Numbered from the stretch's first letter, positions 1 to 7,557 are shown. The stretch is 13,960 nucleotides of DNA from an uncultured Oscillospiraceae bacterium (GCA_902465325.1 CABQMV010000046.1:1-13960); one strand, 5' to 3'. A program made the numbers and translations. Notes: generated from the letters alone by a model not told the origin.

Positions 1-526
1 CCAGATCCATAAGCAAATCCTGAAGCCAGAGCGTCGCTCTCTTCCCCACTGTAGTCAGCTGAGCCGGCTGAAAGTGGGTATATCCCATGGCAGGCATGTC
101 CTTGTACTTTACAGCAAAATCACATAGTACAGCCATAAGGTTTACCAGCTTCTTCTTTACCAGCTCCAGGGCCTCGTGCATAACAATGATGTCGGTATTG
201 TCCCCTACATAGCAGGAGGTGGCCCCCAGATGAATAATCGGCTTTGCCTTCGGACACTGCTGTCCGTAGGCATATACATGGGACATTACATCATGCCGTA
301 CCTCTGCCTCTCGGGCCTCGGCTACTTCATAATTAATCTGGTCCGCATAGGCCTTCAGCTCTTCAATCTGCTCATTGGATATGGGAAGCCCCAGCTCCTG
401 TTCACTCTCCGCTAAGGCAATCCACAGCTTCCGCCAAGTGCGGAACTTTTTATCCGGAGAAAAAAGCGCCTGCATCTCTTTGCTGGCATAGCGGGAATTC
501 AAGGGACTCTCATAGGTATCTTTCAT
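1..526 (-). CDS. purB: Adenylosuccinate lyase, N-terminal 175 residues (partial)
   Basis: Adenylosuccinate lyase acts twice in purine synthesis, releasing fumarate from SAICAR to give AICAR and from adenylosuccinate to give AMP, in the cytoplasm. Reading the minus strand from an ATG at 524-526 gives MKDTYESPLNSRYAS, then the stretches IIHLGATSCYVGDNTD and MGYTHFQPAQLTTVGKR. These match the fumarase/aspartase superfamily; the TS and THFQPAQ motifs belong to the active site. The reading frame stays open to the window edge, so about 175 residues are visible; the C-terminal part, including the flexible signature loop, lies outside. It starts 22 bp after the purF stop, so it is the third gene of a purC-purF-purB operon. 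The upstream ribosome binding site is modest (GAGGA, 8-9 nt before ATG). Family assignment is from recalled motifs and is strong. Confidence 0.95.
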   Translation of the reverse strand, partial: MKDTYESPLNSRYASKEMQALFSPDKKFRTWRKLWIALAESEQELGLPISNEQIEELKAYADQINYEVAEAREAEVRHDVMSHVYAYGQQCPKAKPIIHLGATSCYVGDNTDIIVMHEALELVKKKLVNLMAVLCDFAVKYKDMPAMGYTHFQPAQLTTVGKRATLWLQDLLMDL

Positions 527-548
527 TTTTAATCCTCATTCCTTATTC

Positions 549-1916
549 TTAGTGTATCTCATAGGGATAATTTCCGGTAAAGCAGCCGTCGCAGAATCCG
601 CAGCGGGCGTTAGGAATCGTCTCCTGCAATCTGTCTGCCGGCAGGAACACCAAGGAATCCGCGCCAATCATTTTACAGATTTCCTCTACGCTGTATTTAC
701 AGGCAAGAAGCTGGTCCTTGTCCGGAATATCGGTTCCAAAATAGCACGGCCAGGTAAACGGCGGGCTGCTGATTCTCATATGGACTTCTGTAGCGCCGGC
801 CTCCCGCAGCATATCCACCAATTTTGCACTGGTGGTTCCCCGTACAATGGAATCGTCTACCATGATGATCCGCTTCCCTTCTACGGTCTGCTTCAATGCA
901 TTGATTTTCAAGCGAACTGCCTGCTTCCGCTCCGCCTGAGTCGGCTGTATAAAGGTACGGCCTATATAGCGGTTAATGACCAGCCCTTTCCCATAGGGAA
1001 TACCGGATTCCAGGGCATAGCCGATGGCTGCATCAATTCCCGAATCTGGTACACCGATGACCATATCTGCCTCCACAGGATCCGTCTGTGCCAGTATTTT
1101 ACCCAAATTTTTTCTGGCCTCGTGAACACTCTGACCCTCTATAATAGAATCAGAACGGGCAAAATAAATATACTCAAAAATGCACATTCTGGAGCTGCCC
1201 TTACAGTTCTCACGAATAGAGCGCAGCCCGTTTTTGTCGATAACAATTACCTCTCCCGGCTCTACATCCCTTACAAATTCAGCCCGGATCGTGTCCAGTG
1301 CACAGGATTCAGAGGCCACCACATAGGTATTGTCCGACAGTTGCCCAATACACAGAGGACGCATTCCCTGAGGATCCCGACAGGCCATAAGCTTCTGAGG
1401 ACTCATCATAACCAGGGAATAAGAGCCCTCTACCTTTTTCATCATTTCTACCAGGGCAAGCTCTACCCGTCCGGTCTTCAGCCTCTCCCGGGCCACCAGA
1501 TGCATCATGAGCTCTGTATCTGTTGTAGTCTGAAAAATAGCGCCGGATTGCTGCAGTTGGTCCTTCAGCAGCTTGGCATTCGACAGATTACCATTGTGAG
1601 CCATGGCCATCTGCCCTTTCACATACCGGGTAGCCAGCGGCTGTGCATTTAAAACACCGGTACCGCCGGCAGTTGCATACCGTACATGTCCAATAGCAAA
1701 TTGTCCTTTCAGCTCATCCAGCTCTCTGTCATGAAAAACTTCATTTACATGGCCTACATTTTTATGAAGGTAAATATCTCTGTCTCTGTTCACAGCAATC
1801 CCGCAGCTTTCCTGCCCCCGATGCTGCATAGCAAACAGGGCTGCATAGGTCATGCGCGCTACATCATATCCGTCTCTGTCATAAATGCCGAAGACACCGC
1901 ATTCTTCTTTTATCAT
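549..1916 (-). CDS. purF: Amidophosphoribosyltransferase (glutamine PRPP amidotransferase)
   Basis: This enzyme makes the first committed step of purine synthesis: PRPP plus glutamine gives 5-phosphoribosylamine. The 455-residue length is normal for the Bacillus-type enzyme. The N-terminus MIKEECGVFGIYD has Cys6, the expected Ntn nucleophile once a short propeptide (MIKEE) is removed. The glutaminase part contains MQHRGQESCGI and the YATAGG and AHNGNL segments. The PRPP loop, MVDDSIVRGTT, lies near residues 352-362. The cysteines that bind the regulatory 4Fe-4S cluster in the Bacillus enzyme appear conserved: one in CIFEYIYF, one in WPCYFGTD, and the CGFCDGC motif at 439-445. The start lies 2 bp after the purC stop, so the two genes are probably translationally coupled. 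No frameshift or missing motif is seen. Confidence 0.97.
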   Translation of the reverse strand: MIKEECGVFGIYDRDGYDVARMTYAALFAMQHRGQESCGIAVNRDRDIYLHKNVGHVNEVFHDRELDELKGQFAIGHVRYATAGGTGVLNAQPLATRYVKGQMAMAHNGNLSNAKLLKDQLQQSGAIFQTTTDTELMMHLVARERLKTGRVELALVEMMKKVEGSYSLVMMSPQKLMACRDPQGMRPLCIGQLSDNTYVVASESCALDTIRAEFVRDVEPGEVIVIDKNGLRSIRENCKGSSRMCIFEYIYFARSDSIIEGQSVHEARKNLGKILAQTDPVEADMVIGVPDSGIDAAIGYALESGIPYGKGLVINRYIGRTFIQPTQAERKQAVRLKINALKQTVEGKRIIMVDDSIVRGTTSAKLVDMLREAGATEVHMRISSPPFTWPCYFGTDIPDKDQLLACKYSVEEICKMIGADSLVFLPADRLQETIPNARCGFCDGCFTGNYPYEIH

Positions 1917-1918
1917 TA

Positions 1919-2632
1919 TTACAATCCCATCCTTTTAAATATCTCCCGGTACGCTTCCTCTACATTTCCCAGGTCTCTTCTGAACCGGTCCTTGTCCAGC
2001 TTTTCTCTGGTTTTCGCATCCCAAAGCCGGCAGGTATCCGGTGATATTTCGTCAGCCAGTATAATTTCATTGCCCAGAGCCGGACACCGGCCAAACTCAA
2101 TTTTAAAATCTACCAGTATAATACCAGCGTGCATAAAGAATTCTTTAAGAATATCATTAATTTTAAATGTCATTTCTGCAATGGCGTCCAGTTCCTCCCG
2201 GGTCACCAGTCCTAAAGCCAGCGCATGATAGTCATTAATCAGCGGGTCTCCCAAATCGTCGTTTTTATAGCTATATTCCAAAATCGTGGATTTCAGGTCA
2301 CTTCCCTCTTCCACTCCATAGCGTTTTGAAAAGCTTCCCGCAGCGATATTTCTTATAATAACTTCCAAAGGAACAATCTCTACCCGGCGCACAGCGGTCT
2401 CTCTATCACTGAGCTCCTCTATGTAATGGGTTTTGATTCCCTTCTGCTCCAGCATCCGCAATATAAGGTTGGTCATTCGATTATTAATGACGCCCTTGCC
2501 TGTAATCGTACCTTTTTTGATACCGTTAAAGGCGGTTGCGTCATCCTTGTAGTCAACTATTAAAACTTCCGGGTCGTCAGTCTTGTATACCTTCTTGGCT
2601 TTACCCTCATAAAGCATCTCTTTTTTCTCCAT
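1919..2632 (-). CDS. purC: SAICAR synthetase (phosphoribosylaminoimidazole-succinocarboxamide synthase)
   Basis: PurC joins aspartate to CAIR with ATP to make SAICAR. The 237 residues match the usual bacterial length. Recognisable segments are MLYEGKAKKVYKTDD near the N-terminus (nucleotide-binding glycine-lysine region), the DDATAFNG segment, VRRVEIVPLEVIIRNIAAGS in the middle, and VDFKIEFGR and ILADEISPDTCRLWD in the C-terminal half, which are family signatures. The ATG at 2630-2632 is preceded by a perfect AGGAGG about 8 nt upstream, which fixes the start. It is the first gene of the visible purC-purF-purB operon and its product feeds PurB, two genes downstream. No purine riboswitch or clear PurR box was recognised in the short upstream gap, so regulation is not evident from this window. 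Confidence 0.97.
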   Translation of the reverse strand: MEKKEMLYEGKAKKVYKTDDPEVLIVDYKDDATAFNGIKKGTITGKGVINNRMTNLILRMLEQKGIKTHYIEELSDRETAVRRVEIVPLEVIIRNIAAGSFSKRYGVEEGSDLKSTILEYSYKNDDLGDPLINDYHALALGLVTREELDAIAEMTFKINDILKEFFMHAGIILVDFKIEFGRCPALGNEIILADEISPDTCRLWDAKTREKLDKDRFRRDLGNVEEAYREIFKRMGL

Positions 2633-2668
2633 TGCGGGCCTCCTGTATAATAAAAATATCCGTCTGTT

Positions 2669-2697
2669 AGGATATCATATTTTACCCCGAAATTCAA
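2669..2697 (-). promoter_or_regulatory. Candidate weak promoter for purC
   Basis: On the minus strand a TTGAAT box (2692-2697) and a TATCCT box (2669-2674) are separated by 17 bp, about 35 bp before the purC start codon. Each box matches the sigma-A consensus at four of six bases. The whole gap between the M56 peptidase stop and purC is only about 110 bp and no terminator hairpin was found in it, so read-through from the blaI/M56 genes is also possible. Confidence 0.35.
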
Positions 2698-2742
2698 CAT
2701 GAGCCCGCATAAATGCCAGGACCGCTGCCGTCCGTCAATATT

Positions 2743-3669
2743 CTAGGGAGAAGGGAGCGCATTGGTAACCAGCCAGAGAATAACGGTAGCAGTCAGCAGG
2801 CCGGACACCAGGGAAGCTGCCAAAGTCAATCTTTTATACGACAAAATATTCTCAATCCTAATTTTTATTCCCGCCCCGCCAAAGGCAGAGGAAAACGGGC
2901 TTCGGCTGGCTGCCGCGCTCAGCACGGACAGAGCATACGCCTTTGTGTCCTCTCGGCCTAAGCCTTTCAGTACACGGCAGTCACAGGAAAGCTCCATATC
3001 CTCAAAAAAATATTTCAGGCAAAGCCAGCAGACCGGATTAAACCAGTGTACACAGCACAGAAAAATACCGGCCGCTCTCCAGAAATTGTCCCCTCTTTTG
3101 GCATGTGCCCGTTCATGCATGATAACATATTTCCGATCCTTTTTTTCCAATGAGGCCGGAAGGATAATTTTAGGACAGAAAACCCCATACAGGGCCGGCG
3201 CCGTTATTCGGTGAGAAATATACACATTTCCTCTGAGACGGCGGGCATTTCTCACCTCTTTTTTGGTAAAATAATATAAAATTCCGGCGGTCAGCAGAGC
3301 TGCTGCTGCAACAGTAACCCAAACATATGACAAAACCTGGAAAACGATTTCCAGCCTATCTGTCTTATATACAAGGGGGAAATACTCCTCAGCACTTTGA
3401 ATATAATTGGTACAGCTAAACAGCAGGCCGGAATCGTCAGTATAAAATACCGGAACAGTTTTGGCCGCAAATTTAGAAATAAACGTCATAATACTGTACT
3501 GGCCGGACAGGCCGAAGGGCAGCGAAAGCCGAATCATAGGAGCTATCCACAGTCCATATAGAAAGCTTCGGGGAATTCTCTTTATCTTCCTTAAAGCCAA
3601 TAAAAGGAGACCTACCGCACCCCCTGCTATACTCATGTTTAACAGCCAATAAAAGCCCTCTGCCAGCAT
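2743..3669 (-). CDS. BlaR1-like M56 family membrane metallopeptidase, short, without sensor domain
   Basis: The protein resembles the membrane-protease half of BlaR1/MecR1. These proteins sense a signal outside the cell and trigger inactivation of their partner BlaI/MecI repressor. It has 308 residues. Hydrophobic segments lie near 6-26, 36-52, 112-134 and 281-301. The zinc-peptidase motif HERAH is at residues 185-189 (MHERAHAKRGD), followed by the family-typical FFEDMELSCDCRVL region. BlaR1 proper is about 585-600 residues with a penicillin-binding sensor after the last membrane helix. Here the chain stops six residues after that helix (TNALPSP), so no sensor is present and the inducing signal is unknown. 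It starts 5 bp after the blaI-like stop with a GAGG ribosome site, so the two genes are one operon. Many clostridial M56 proteins carry other or short tails, so this is not proven to be a truncation. Confidence 0.85.
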   Translation of the reverse strand: MLAEGFYWLLNMSIAGGAVGLLLLALRKIKRIPRSFLYGLWIAPMIRLSLPFGLSGQYSIMTFISKFAAKTVPVFYTDDSGLLFSCTNYIQSAEEYFPLVYKTDRLEIVFQVLSYVWVTVAAAALLTAGILYYFTKKEVRNARRLRGNVYISHRITAPALYGVFCPKIILPASLEKKDRKYVIMHERAHAKRGDNFWRAAGIFLCCVHWFNPVCWLCLKYFFEDMELSCDCRVLKGLGREDTKAYALSVLSAAASRSPFSSAFGGAGIKIRIENILSYKRLTLAASLVSGLLTATVILWLVTNALPSP

Positions 3670-3674
3670 TGGAA

Positions 3675-4034
3675 TTACCTCTTTCTAATTAATTCCCGCA
3701 GCTCATCAAGTTCTTTTTCGCTTAAATTCTCATTTTGCAGGAAAGCAGCAAAAAAGGCCTTTTTTGATCCTGCATACAGTTTGTCTATAAGAGATTTTGT
3801 CTCTGCCCTTCCAACCTCTTCTTTTTTTATAAGAGAGGTACAGACGAAATTTGGCTCTGTCCGTAAAACGGCCTTCTTTTCTACAAGCTTTTTGAGTATG
3901 GTATATGTCGTATTTTTATTCCAGCCAATCTTTTCGGCCGCTGTAATATGCAAGTCTTTGGCCTTGACAGGCTCACTCTCCCATATCAGCTCCATAAGCT
4001 TCAATTCACTGTCAAAAAGTTTGATCTGATTCAT
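3675..4034 (-). CDS. BlaI/MecI/CopY family transcriptional repressor
   Basis: A winged-helix repressor of the BlaI/MecI family, 119 residues from the chosen ATG. The N-terminal part, LFDSELKLMELIWESEPV and then GWNKNTTYTILKKLVEKKAV, is the characteristic helix-turn-helix, with NTTYTILKKL as recognition helix. The C-terminal part is the helical dimer region, which is where the partner protease acts in the BlaI/BlaR1 systems. The ATG at 4032-4034 was chosen because AGGAGG (4041-4046) lies 6 bp upstream. A GTG two codons earlier would abut the ribosome site and is unlikely. It is paired with the downstream M56 protease. A dyad over its own promoter suggests autorepression. The regulated target beyond this operon is unknown; neither a beta-lactamase nor a copper pump is adjacent. 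Confidence 0.9.
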   Translation of the reverse strand: MNQIKLFDSELKLMELIWESEPVKAKDLHITAAEKIGWNKNTTYTILKKLVEKKAVLRTEPNFVCTSLIKKEEVGRAETKSLIDKLYAGSKKAFFAAFLQNENLSEKELDELRELIRKR

Positions 4035-4051
4035 TGGCACCCTCCTCTTTT

Positions 4052-4080
4052 AGACTAGCACCGTAGTCTGTTCTTGTCAA
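4052..4080 (-). promoter_or_regulatory. blaI-like promoter with overlapping dyad operator
   Basis: The minus strand shows a perfect -35 TTGACA (4075-4080), 17 bp, then TAGTCT (4052-4057) as a weak -10. A perfect inverted repeat AGACTA-N6-TAGTCT spans 4052-4069, covering the -10 and part of the spacer, and lies just upstream of the AGGAGG site. A dyad in this place is what an autorepressing BlaI-type protein would need. That BlaI itself binds it is inference. Confidence 0.6.
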
Positions 4081-4127
4081 CAGGAAACTCCGGTCTGCAT
4101 TTTCTGCTTCTTTGCACGGTCCTTCGT

Positions 4128-5327
4128 TCAGTCCCTCATATACAGATCCCTTGTATAAATTTTTTCTACCACATCAGAAAGCTCAGGAGAATACCGATTT
4201 ACCACAATTACATCCGAAGCTGTTTTAAATTCACGAAGATCCTGAACCACCGGCGAATGAAAAAATTCTGTTCCGTGATAAGTCGGCTCGTATATCAAAA
4301 GCTTTATCCCTTTACGCTGTAAACGCTTCATAATTCCCTGGATAGAGCTCTCTCTGAAATTGTCACTCCCGGATTTCATGGTTAAACGGTAAATACCAAT
4401 AATCGGATCATTCTTCTCCGGATATCCGGCCTTCTGCAGAATACGGCCCGCAATAAAATTCTTTCGCGTCCGATTGGCATTTACAATTGCCTCAATAAGA
4501 TTGGACGGCACATTTTCATAATTTGCCAGCAGCTGTTTTGTGTCTTTCGGCAGACAATAGCCCCCATAGCCAAAGGAGGGGTTGTTATAATGATTCCCAA
4601 TTCGAGGATCTAAGCTCACTCCGTCAATAATAGACTTTGTATCAAGACTCCTGGCCTCCGCGTAGGTATCCAGTTCATTAAAATATGCAATTCTGAGCGC
4701 CAGATAGGTGTTGGCAAAAAGTTTGACCGCTTCTGCCTCTGTAGGCTTCATAAACAAAACAGGCACATCCTTCTTTAACGCCCCCTGCAGAAGCAAATCC
4801 GCAAAAAGCTCCGCCTGTCTTTTTAAAAAGGGCTCCTCCGGCACCCCGAGAATAATGCGGGACGGGTATAAATTATCATACAGCGCCCTCCCCTCCCGAA
4901 GAAACTCAGGAGAAAAAAGAATATTGCCGAAATGATATTGATCCCTCATTTCTGCGGTAAAACCCACAGGCACCGTAGACTTGATCACAACAACTGCACG
5001 GGGATTTATAGCAATGACCGTCTGTAAAACCTCTTCAACGCTGGTGGTATCGAAATGGTTCTTGTCAGAATCATAATTTGTAGGCGTGGATATAATTACA
5101 AAGTCTGCGTCTCTATACGCAAAGTCTGCATCCTCGCTGGCCTGAAGACGCAAATTTTTCTCCGCAAAATAGCGTTCAATTTCATGGTCCGCAATAGGAG
5201 ACTGACGCGCATTAATCTTTTTTACCTTTTCCGGAAGAATATCAACTGCAGTTACATCGTTGTGCTGGGCCAGCAAGACAGCATTCGAAAGCCCTACATA
5301 TCCAATCCCCGCCACTGCAATTTTCAT
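4128..5327 (-). CDS. ugd: UDP-glucose 6-dehydrogenase
   Basis: This oxidises UDP-glucose to UDP-glucuronate with two NAD+, supplying precursors for capsule, exopolysaccharide or teichuronic acid. From the ATG at 5325-5327 it has 399 residues. It opens with MKIAVAGIGYVGLSNAVLLA, a Rossmann NAD site, and continues with the conserved IISTPTN, KSTVPVGFT, FSPEFLREGRALYD and KPTEAEAVKLFANTYLALRIAYFNE segments. The catalytic cysteine is C258 in GYGGYCLPKDTKQL. The C-terminal UDP-binding domain contains YRLTMKSGSDNFRESS. This start was preferred over an in-frame upstream extension (to 5384) because family proteins begin at MKIAV and the extension has no family similarity; an AAAGG site lies about 10 nt upstream. 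The promoter is at 5470-5498. Related GDP-mannose dehydrogenases share the fold, but the sequence reads closest to capsule-type UDP-glucose enzymes. Confidence 0.93.
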   Translation of the reverse strand: MKIAVAGIGYVGLSNAVLLAQHNDVTAVDILPEKVKKINARQSPIADHEIERYFAEKNLRLQASEDADFAYRDADFVIISTPTNYDSDKNHFDTTSVEEVLQTVIAINPRAVVVIKSTVPVGFTAEMRDQYHFGNILFSPEFLREGRALYDNLYPSRIILGVPEEPFLKRQAELFADLLLQGALKKDVPVLFMKPTEAEAVKLFANTYLALRIAYFNELDTYAEARSLDTKSIIDGVSLDPRIGNHYNNPSFGYGGYCLPKDTKQLLANYENVPSNLIEAIVNANRTRKNFIAGRILQKAGYPEKNDPIIGIYRLTMKSGSDNFRESSIQGIMKRLQRKGIKLLIYEPTYHGTEFFHSPVVQDLREFKTASDVIVVNRYSPELSDVVEKIYTRDLYMRD

Positions 5328-5469
5328 ATGATTCAGACCTTTCCTTTCCGCGGCTTCACAGGGTAAAACGCAATGCCAAAGCAAGCCCCCGCAGGTAAAA
5401 ACTGCTTTTCTATAAAATAGACATTTTAAACAAAAATCATGTTAATTAAAAACTTTTTGTATCTAATTT

Positions 5470-5498
5470 ATTGTACTACTTATAAAATACGGTGTCAA
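5470..5498 (-). promoter_or_regulatory. Strong candidate promoter for ugd
   Basis: TTGACA (5493-5498), a 17 bp spacer and TACAAT (5470-5475) on the minus strand form a near-consensus sigma-A promoter. Transcription would start near 5463, leaving a leader of about 135 nt before the ugd ATG. The leader is AT-rich; no riboswitch or clear terminator was recognised in it. Confidence 0.7.
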
Positions 5499-5586
5499 TG
5501 CAGGAAAAATCTGCCCACACTGCTTGGGCAATCCGGGGAAAGTGCAAAGCAATATTTGGTATAGTATTTTGCGTGTATAAGTTATA

Positions 5587-6078
5587 TTACGAAATTTCTA
5601 CTATATGAACTTGATTTCCATGTTCCTCAACAATACGAATTAAGTCCTCTGCCTTAAGCCATACTGTTGCAGTATTATCGTTTGGATGCACCCCTATAAT
5701 ATGAGAACCGCTCATAAAATCTTTATCTATATAAAATTGCACCTTGCGCTCATAATCGTTTAATAATCCCAACGGGGTTACAGCACCAGTAAGTAATCCT
5801 ATTATTTTCAGCAGATCATTTTCTGATGCAAAACTTAAAGCGCGCGTATTATTTTTTTGTCTGAATTCTTTCAAATTGACTTTTTTGTTTCCTTTTACGG
5901 TAATCAGATAGTATTCCTCCTTTTTATCGTCTCGGACAAAAAGATTTTTCCCATCAGTCTCTGGATAAGGAAGATCAAGCTGCGACAGCTCTTCCATATT
6001 ATATACTGCTCTATGCTCTGTAATTTCGTGCCAAATCTTCTTTTGCTTTAAATAATCATAAATTTCCTGTTTATTCAT
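5587..6078 (-). CDS. Prolyl-tRNA editing protein, ProXp-ala type (Ala-tRNA(Pro) deacylase, YbaK/PrdX family)
   Basis: A freestanding editing domain of the YbaK/ProRS-INS superfamily, 163 residues, which in this family hydrolyses Ala mischarged on tRNA(Pro). The protein shows DGKNLFVRD with the expected catalytic lysine at residue 44, then VKGNKKVNLKEF, GAVTPLGLLND, and the C-terminal GVHPNDNTATVWLKAEDL, all typical of ProXp-ala and the clostridial PrdX proteins. The ATG at 6076-6078 is chosen over one six codons upstream because an AAGGAG site lies 8 nt before it and the upstream codons contain that site. No partner gene is adjacent: ugd lies downstream and the metallo-beta-lactamase-like gene upstream, each with about 90-260 bp between. 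Assignment to the family is firm; the exact amino acid edited is inferred. Confidence 0.88.
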   Translation of the reverse strand: MNKQEIYDYLKQKKIWHEITEHRAVYNMEELSQLDLPYPETDGKNLFVRDDKKEEYYLITVKGNKKVNLKEFRQKNNTRALSFASENDLLKIIGLLTGAVTPLGLLNDYERKVQFYIDKDFMSGSHIIGVHPNDNTATVWLKAEDLIRIVEEHGNQVHIVEIS

Positions 6079-6168
6079 CACTTTTTCTCCTTCCATACCT
6101 TTTCCTCCCCTTATCGGGCATTATCCGCCGCAAATCGGGCGTTCTGCCACTTTTTATTATAACAATAT

Positions 6169-6930
6169 TTATTTCGTTCTGTTTTTTCCCGAAACCATTA
6201 TTACCCCAAGCAGCAGCAAAATTGGAAATACAATTGCCGCCAATATTCCGAATCGTAAATTATTGTCAAAACAGCTTGATACAATGCCTGCATCTTTCAG
6301 GTCTTCAGGTGTGTAGTGTGAGGTCAAAATTAAGTCATAACCTTTGGAGATATAACCTTTTAACTCTGCCGCAATACCGTCTGCATGTGCCGCACCTGCA
6401 ACAATGGAGTGGCAATCGTGACCGAGCATATGGGTATAGACCGCATTGATTTCAGGAATTGTAATATCAAGGGCTTCTGCAGTCTGCTTAATTACAAAAA
6501 CAATACCGCCAATAGTTACTTTATCTTCTTCAATTACATTAGTAATCTTATGGACTGAAGAATCAAAGATTTCCCCAAAGGTATTTGTAAAGTTTTCAAT
6601 CAATACCTTACCACCACCGTTTTCGGAATAGTCTATTGCATTTTGTGTTGCATATTTTGGCACTTTAGGCAGGAAAGCTGCACCTGCACCATGATAAGCA
6701 ATGAGCATACCCTCAACTTTTATATCTTTCAGATATTCCGTAAGCTCTTTGATGTTGTCAAAGAAACAGGGGGATTCAATAATAACTGCCCTGCCGTCTT
6801 TCTCAACGATAAAAACTTCATCATCAATGAAATCGTTGGTTTTATATGCGTGCAGCTTGATGTCTTCAAAATCATAAATATTCATCTCACCTTTTTGAAG
6901 ACTTACAGTTGTAAATATGTTCTTGTTCAT
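6169..6930 (-). CDS. MBL-fold-like protein with an apparently replaced C-terminus (chimeric or truncated)
   Basis: Residues 1-215 resemble a metallo-beta-lactamase-fold family often found beside HxlR regulators. The usual THxHxDH zinc site reads AYHGAGAAF here, and the later histidines lie in YTHMLGHDCHSIVAGAAHAD and LTSHYTPEDLKD. I recall relatives of this family continuing after that last segment with a soluble helical end. Instead the chain changes after EDLKDAG to a 38-residue tail containing one strong membrane helix (LRFGILAAIVFPILLLLGVI) and a basic end, GKNRTK, which looks like the end of a transporter. This suggests a deletion fused two genes near position 6285. The start ATG at 6928-6930 has GGGAGG 9 nt upstream. 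It diverges from the HxlR gene and has a near-consensus promoter overlapped by an operator-like repeat. Whether the chimera still works is unknown. Confidence 0.7.
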   Translation of the reverse strand: MNKNIFTTVSLQKGEMNIYDFEDIKLHAYKTNDFIDDEVFIVEKDGRAVIIESPCFFDNIKELTEYLKDIKVEGMLIAYHGAGAAFLPKVPKYATQNAIDYSENGGGKVLIENFTNTFGEIFDSSVHKITNVIEEDKVTIGGIVFVIKQTAEALDITIPEINAVYTHMLGHDCHSIVAGAAHADGIAAELKGYISKGYDLILTSHYTPEDLKDAGIVSSCFDNNLRFGILAAIVFPILLLLGVIMVSGKNRTK

Positions 6931-6961
6931 AGTAATAACCTCCCTAAAAGTAGTCTTTTCT

Positions 6962-6978
6962 GCTTCGAGTTTCGAAGC
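6962..6978 (-). other. Leader hairpin of the MBL-fold-like gene
   Basis: GCTTCGA (6962-6968) and TCGAAGC (6972-6978) form a perfect 7-bp stem with a 3-nt loop in the predicted 5' leader, between the -10 at 7005 and the ribosome site. No U-run follows directly, so it is probably not a terminator; it could affect mRNA stability or start-site access. Confidence 0.45.
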
Positions 6979-7004
6979 GGCCGTTCTCCGTAGCTCTTGG
7001 CTAT

Positions 7005-7033
7005 ATTATACGGACTATAGTTTCTTTTGTAAA
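7005..7033 (-). promoter_or_regulatory. Promoter of the MBL-fold-like gene
   Basis: The minus strand has TTTACA (7028-7033), a 17 bp spacer and a perfect TATAAT (7005-7010). An operator-like repeat (7016-7033) covers the -35 box and most of the spacer, a position suited to repression by the divergent HxlR protein. Confidence 0.7.
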
Positions 7034-7201
7034 GTAAGCGCAATATTGTGGTGTAGTTACTAAAAGGAAATAAATGCGTAATTTCAAGCTTTCTAAGCAA
7101 TTATTGAAACAAAAATTTTTGTTTCTCGCGATTTTCAGTAGAAATATTGACCAAAATTTTATCGTATAGTATAATTAGATGCAAAGTTACAAAAAGAAAC
7201 T
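7016..7201. repeat. Three related operator-like repeats in the hxlR divergent control region
   Basis: The motif AGTTACAAAAAGAAACT occurs at 7185-7201. A copy matching 14 of 17 bases, AGTTACTAAAAGGAAAT, is at 7055-7071. An inverted copy one base shorter, with the core TAGTTTCTTTTGTAA, is at 7016-7032. The first falls at about +1 to +17 of the hxlR promoter, the inverted one on the -35/spacer of the divergent promoter. HxlR-type regulators commonly bind near their own gene and a divergent target, so these are candidate HxlR binding sites. Binding is inferred. Confidence 0.55.
7147..7175 (+). promoter_or_regulatory. Promoter of the HxlR-family regulator gene
   Basis: TTGACC (7147-7152), 17 bp, and a perfect TATAAT (7170-7175). 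The start point would be near 7182, just before the operator-like repeat at 7185-7201, giving a leader of about 40 nt. Confidence 0.72.
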
Positions 7202-7221
7202 ATGAAATAGAGGTTGCCGCT

Positions 7222-7557
7222 ATGAGCCAACAGAAAATGATGAAAGAATTACCTGCTTGTCCTGTTGAGACAACTCTGGCTTTAATCGGAGACAAGTGGA
7301 AAGTTTTGATTTTACGTGATTTGTTGATCGGTACAAAACGGTTCGGCGAGCTAAAAAAATCTATTGGCAAGGTATCGCAAAAGGTACTGACCGCACAGCT
7401 TCGGGCAATGGAAGAAAACGGTCTTGTAAATAGAAAGGTATATGCCGAAGTACCGCCAAGAGTAGAATACTCATTAACAGAATTGGGGCAAAGTTTAAAG
7501 CCTATTCTTGACGCTATGTGGAATTGGGGCGAAGGGTATAAGGCTCTGTTAAAGTAA
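7222..7557 (+). CDS. HxlR family (MarR-like winged-helix) transcriptional regulator
   Basis: A 111-residue HxlR-family DNA-binding protein. It shows the hallmark beginning CPVETTLALIGDKWKVLILR, then GTKRFGELKKSIGKVSQKVLTAQLRAMEENGLVNRK as helix-turn-helix and wing, and VEYSLTELGQSLKPILDAMWNWGE near the end. Cys13, just before the first helix, is at the position that senses electrophiles or oxidants in relatives such as HypR and YodB; whether it does so here is inference. The ATG at 7222 is chosen because the family starts within a few residues of CPVE and a GAGG site lies about 9 nt upstream. An in-frame extension to 7147 would run through the promoter. It probably controls itself and the divergent MBL-fold-like gene through the shared repeats. 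Confidence 0.9.
   Translation: MSQQKMMKELPACPVETTLALIGDKWKVLILRDLLIGTKRFGELKKSIGKVSQKVLTAQLRAMEENGLVNRKVYAEVPPRVEYSLTELGQSLKPILDAMWNWGEGYKALLK

Noticed and set aside
552..1652. Long open frame (366 codons) on the plus strand opposite purF
   Set aside because: It is the reverse shadow of purF; it has no ribosome site or recognisable protein, while purF is complete with all motifs.
1686..2228. 180-codon plus-strand frame across purF and purC
   Set aside because: Antisense shadow of two well-identified genes with no family similarity.
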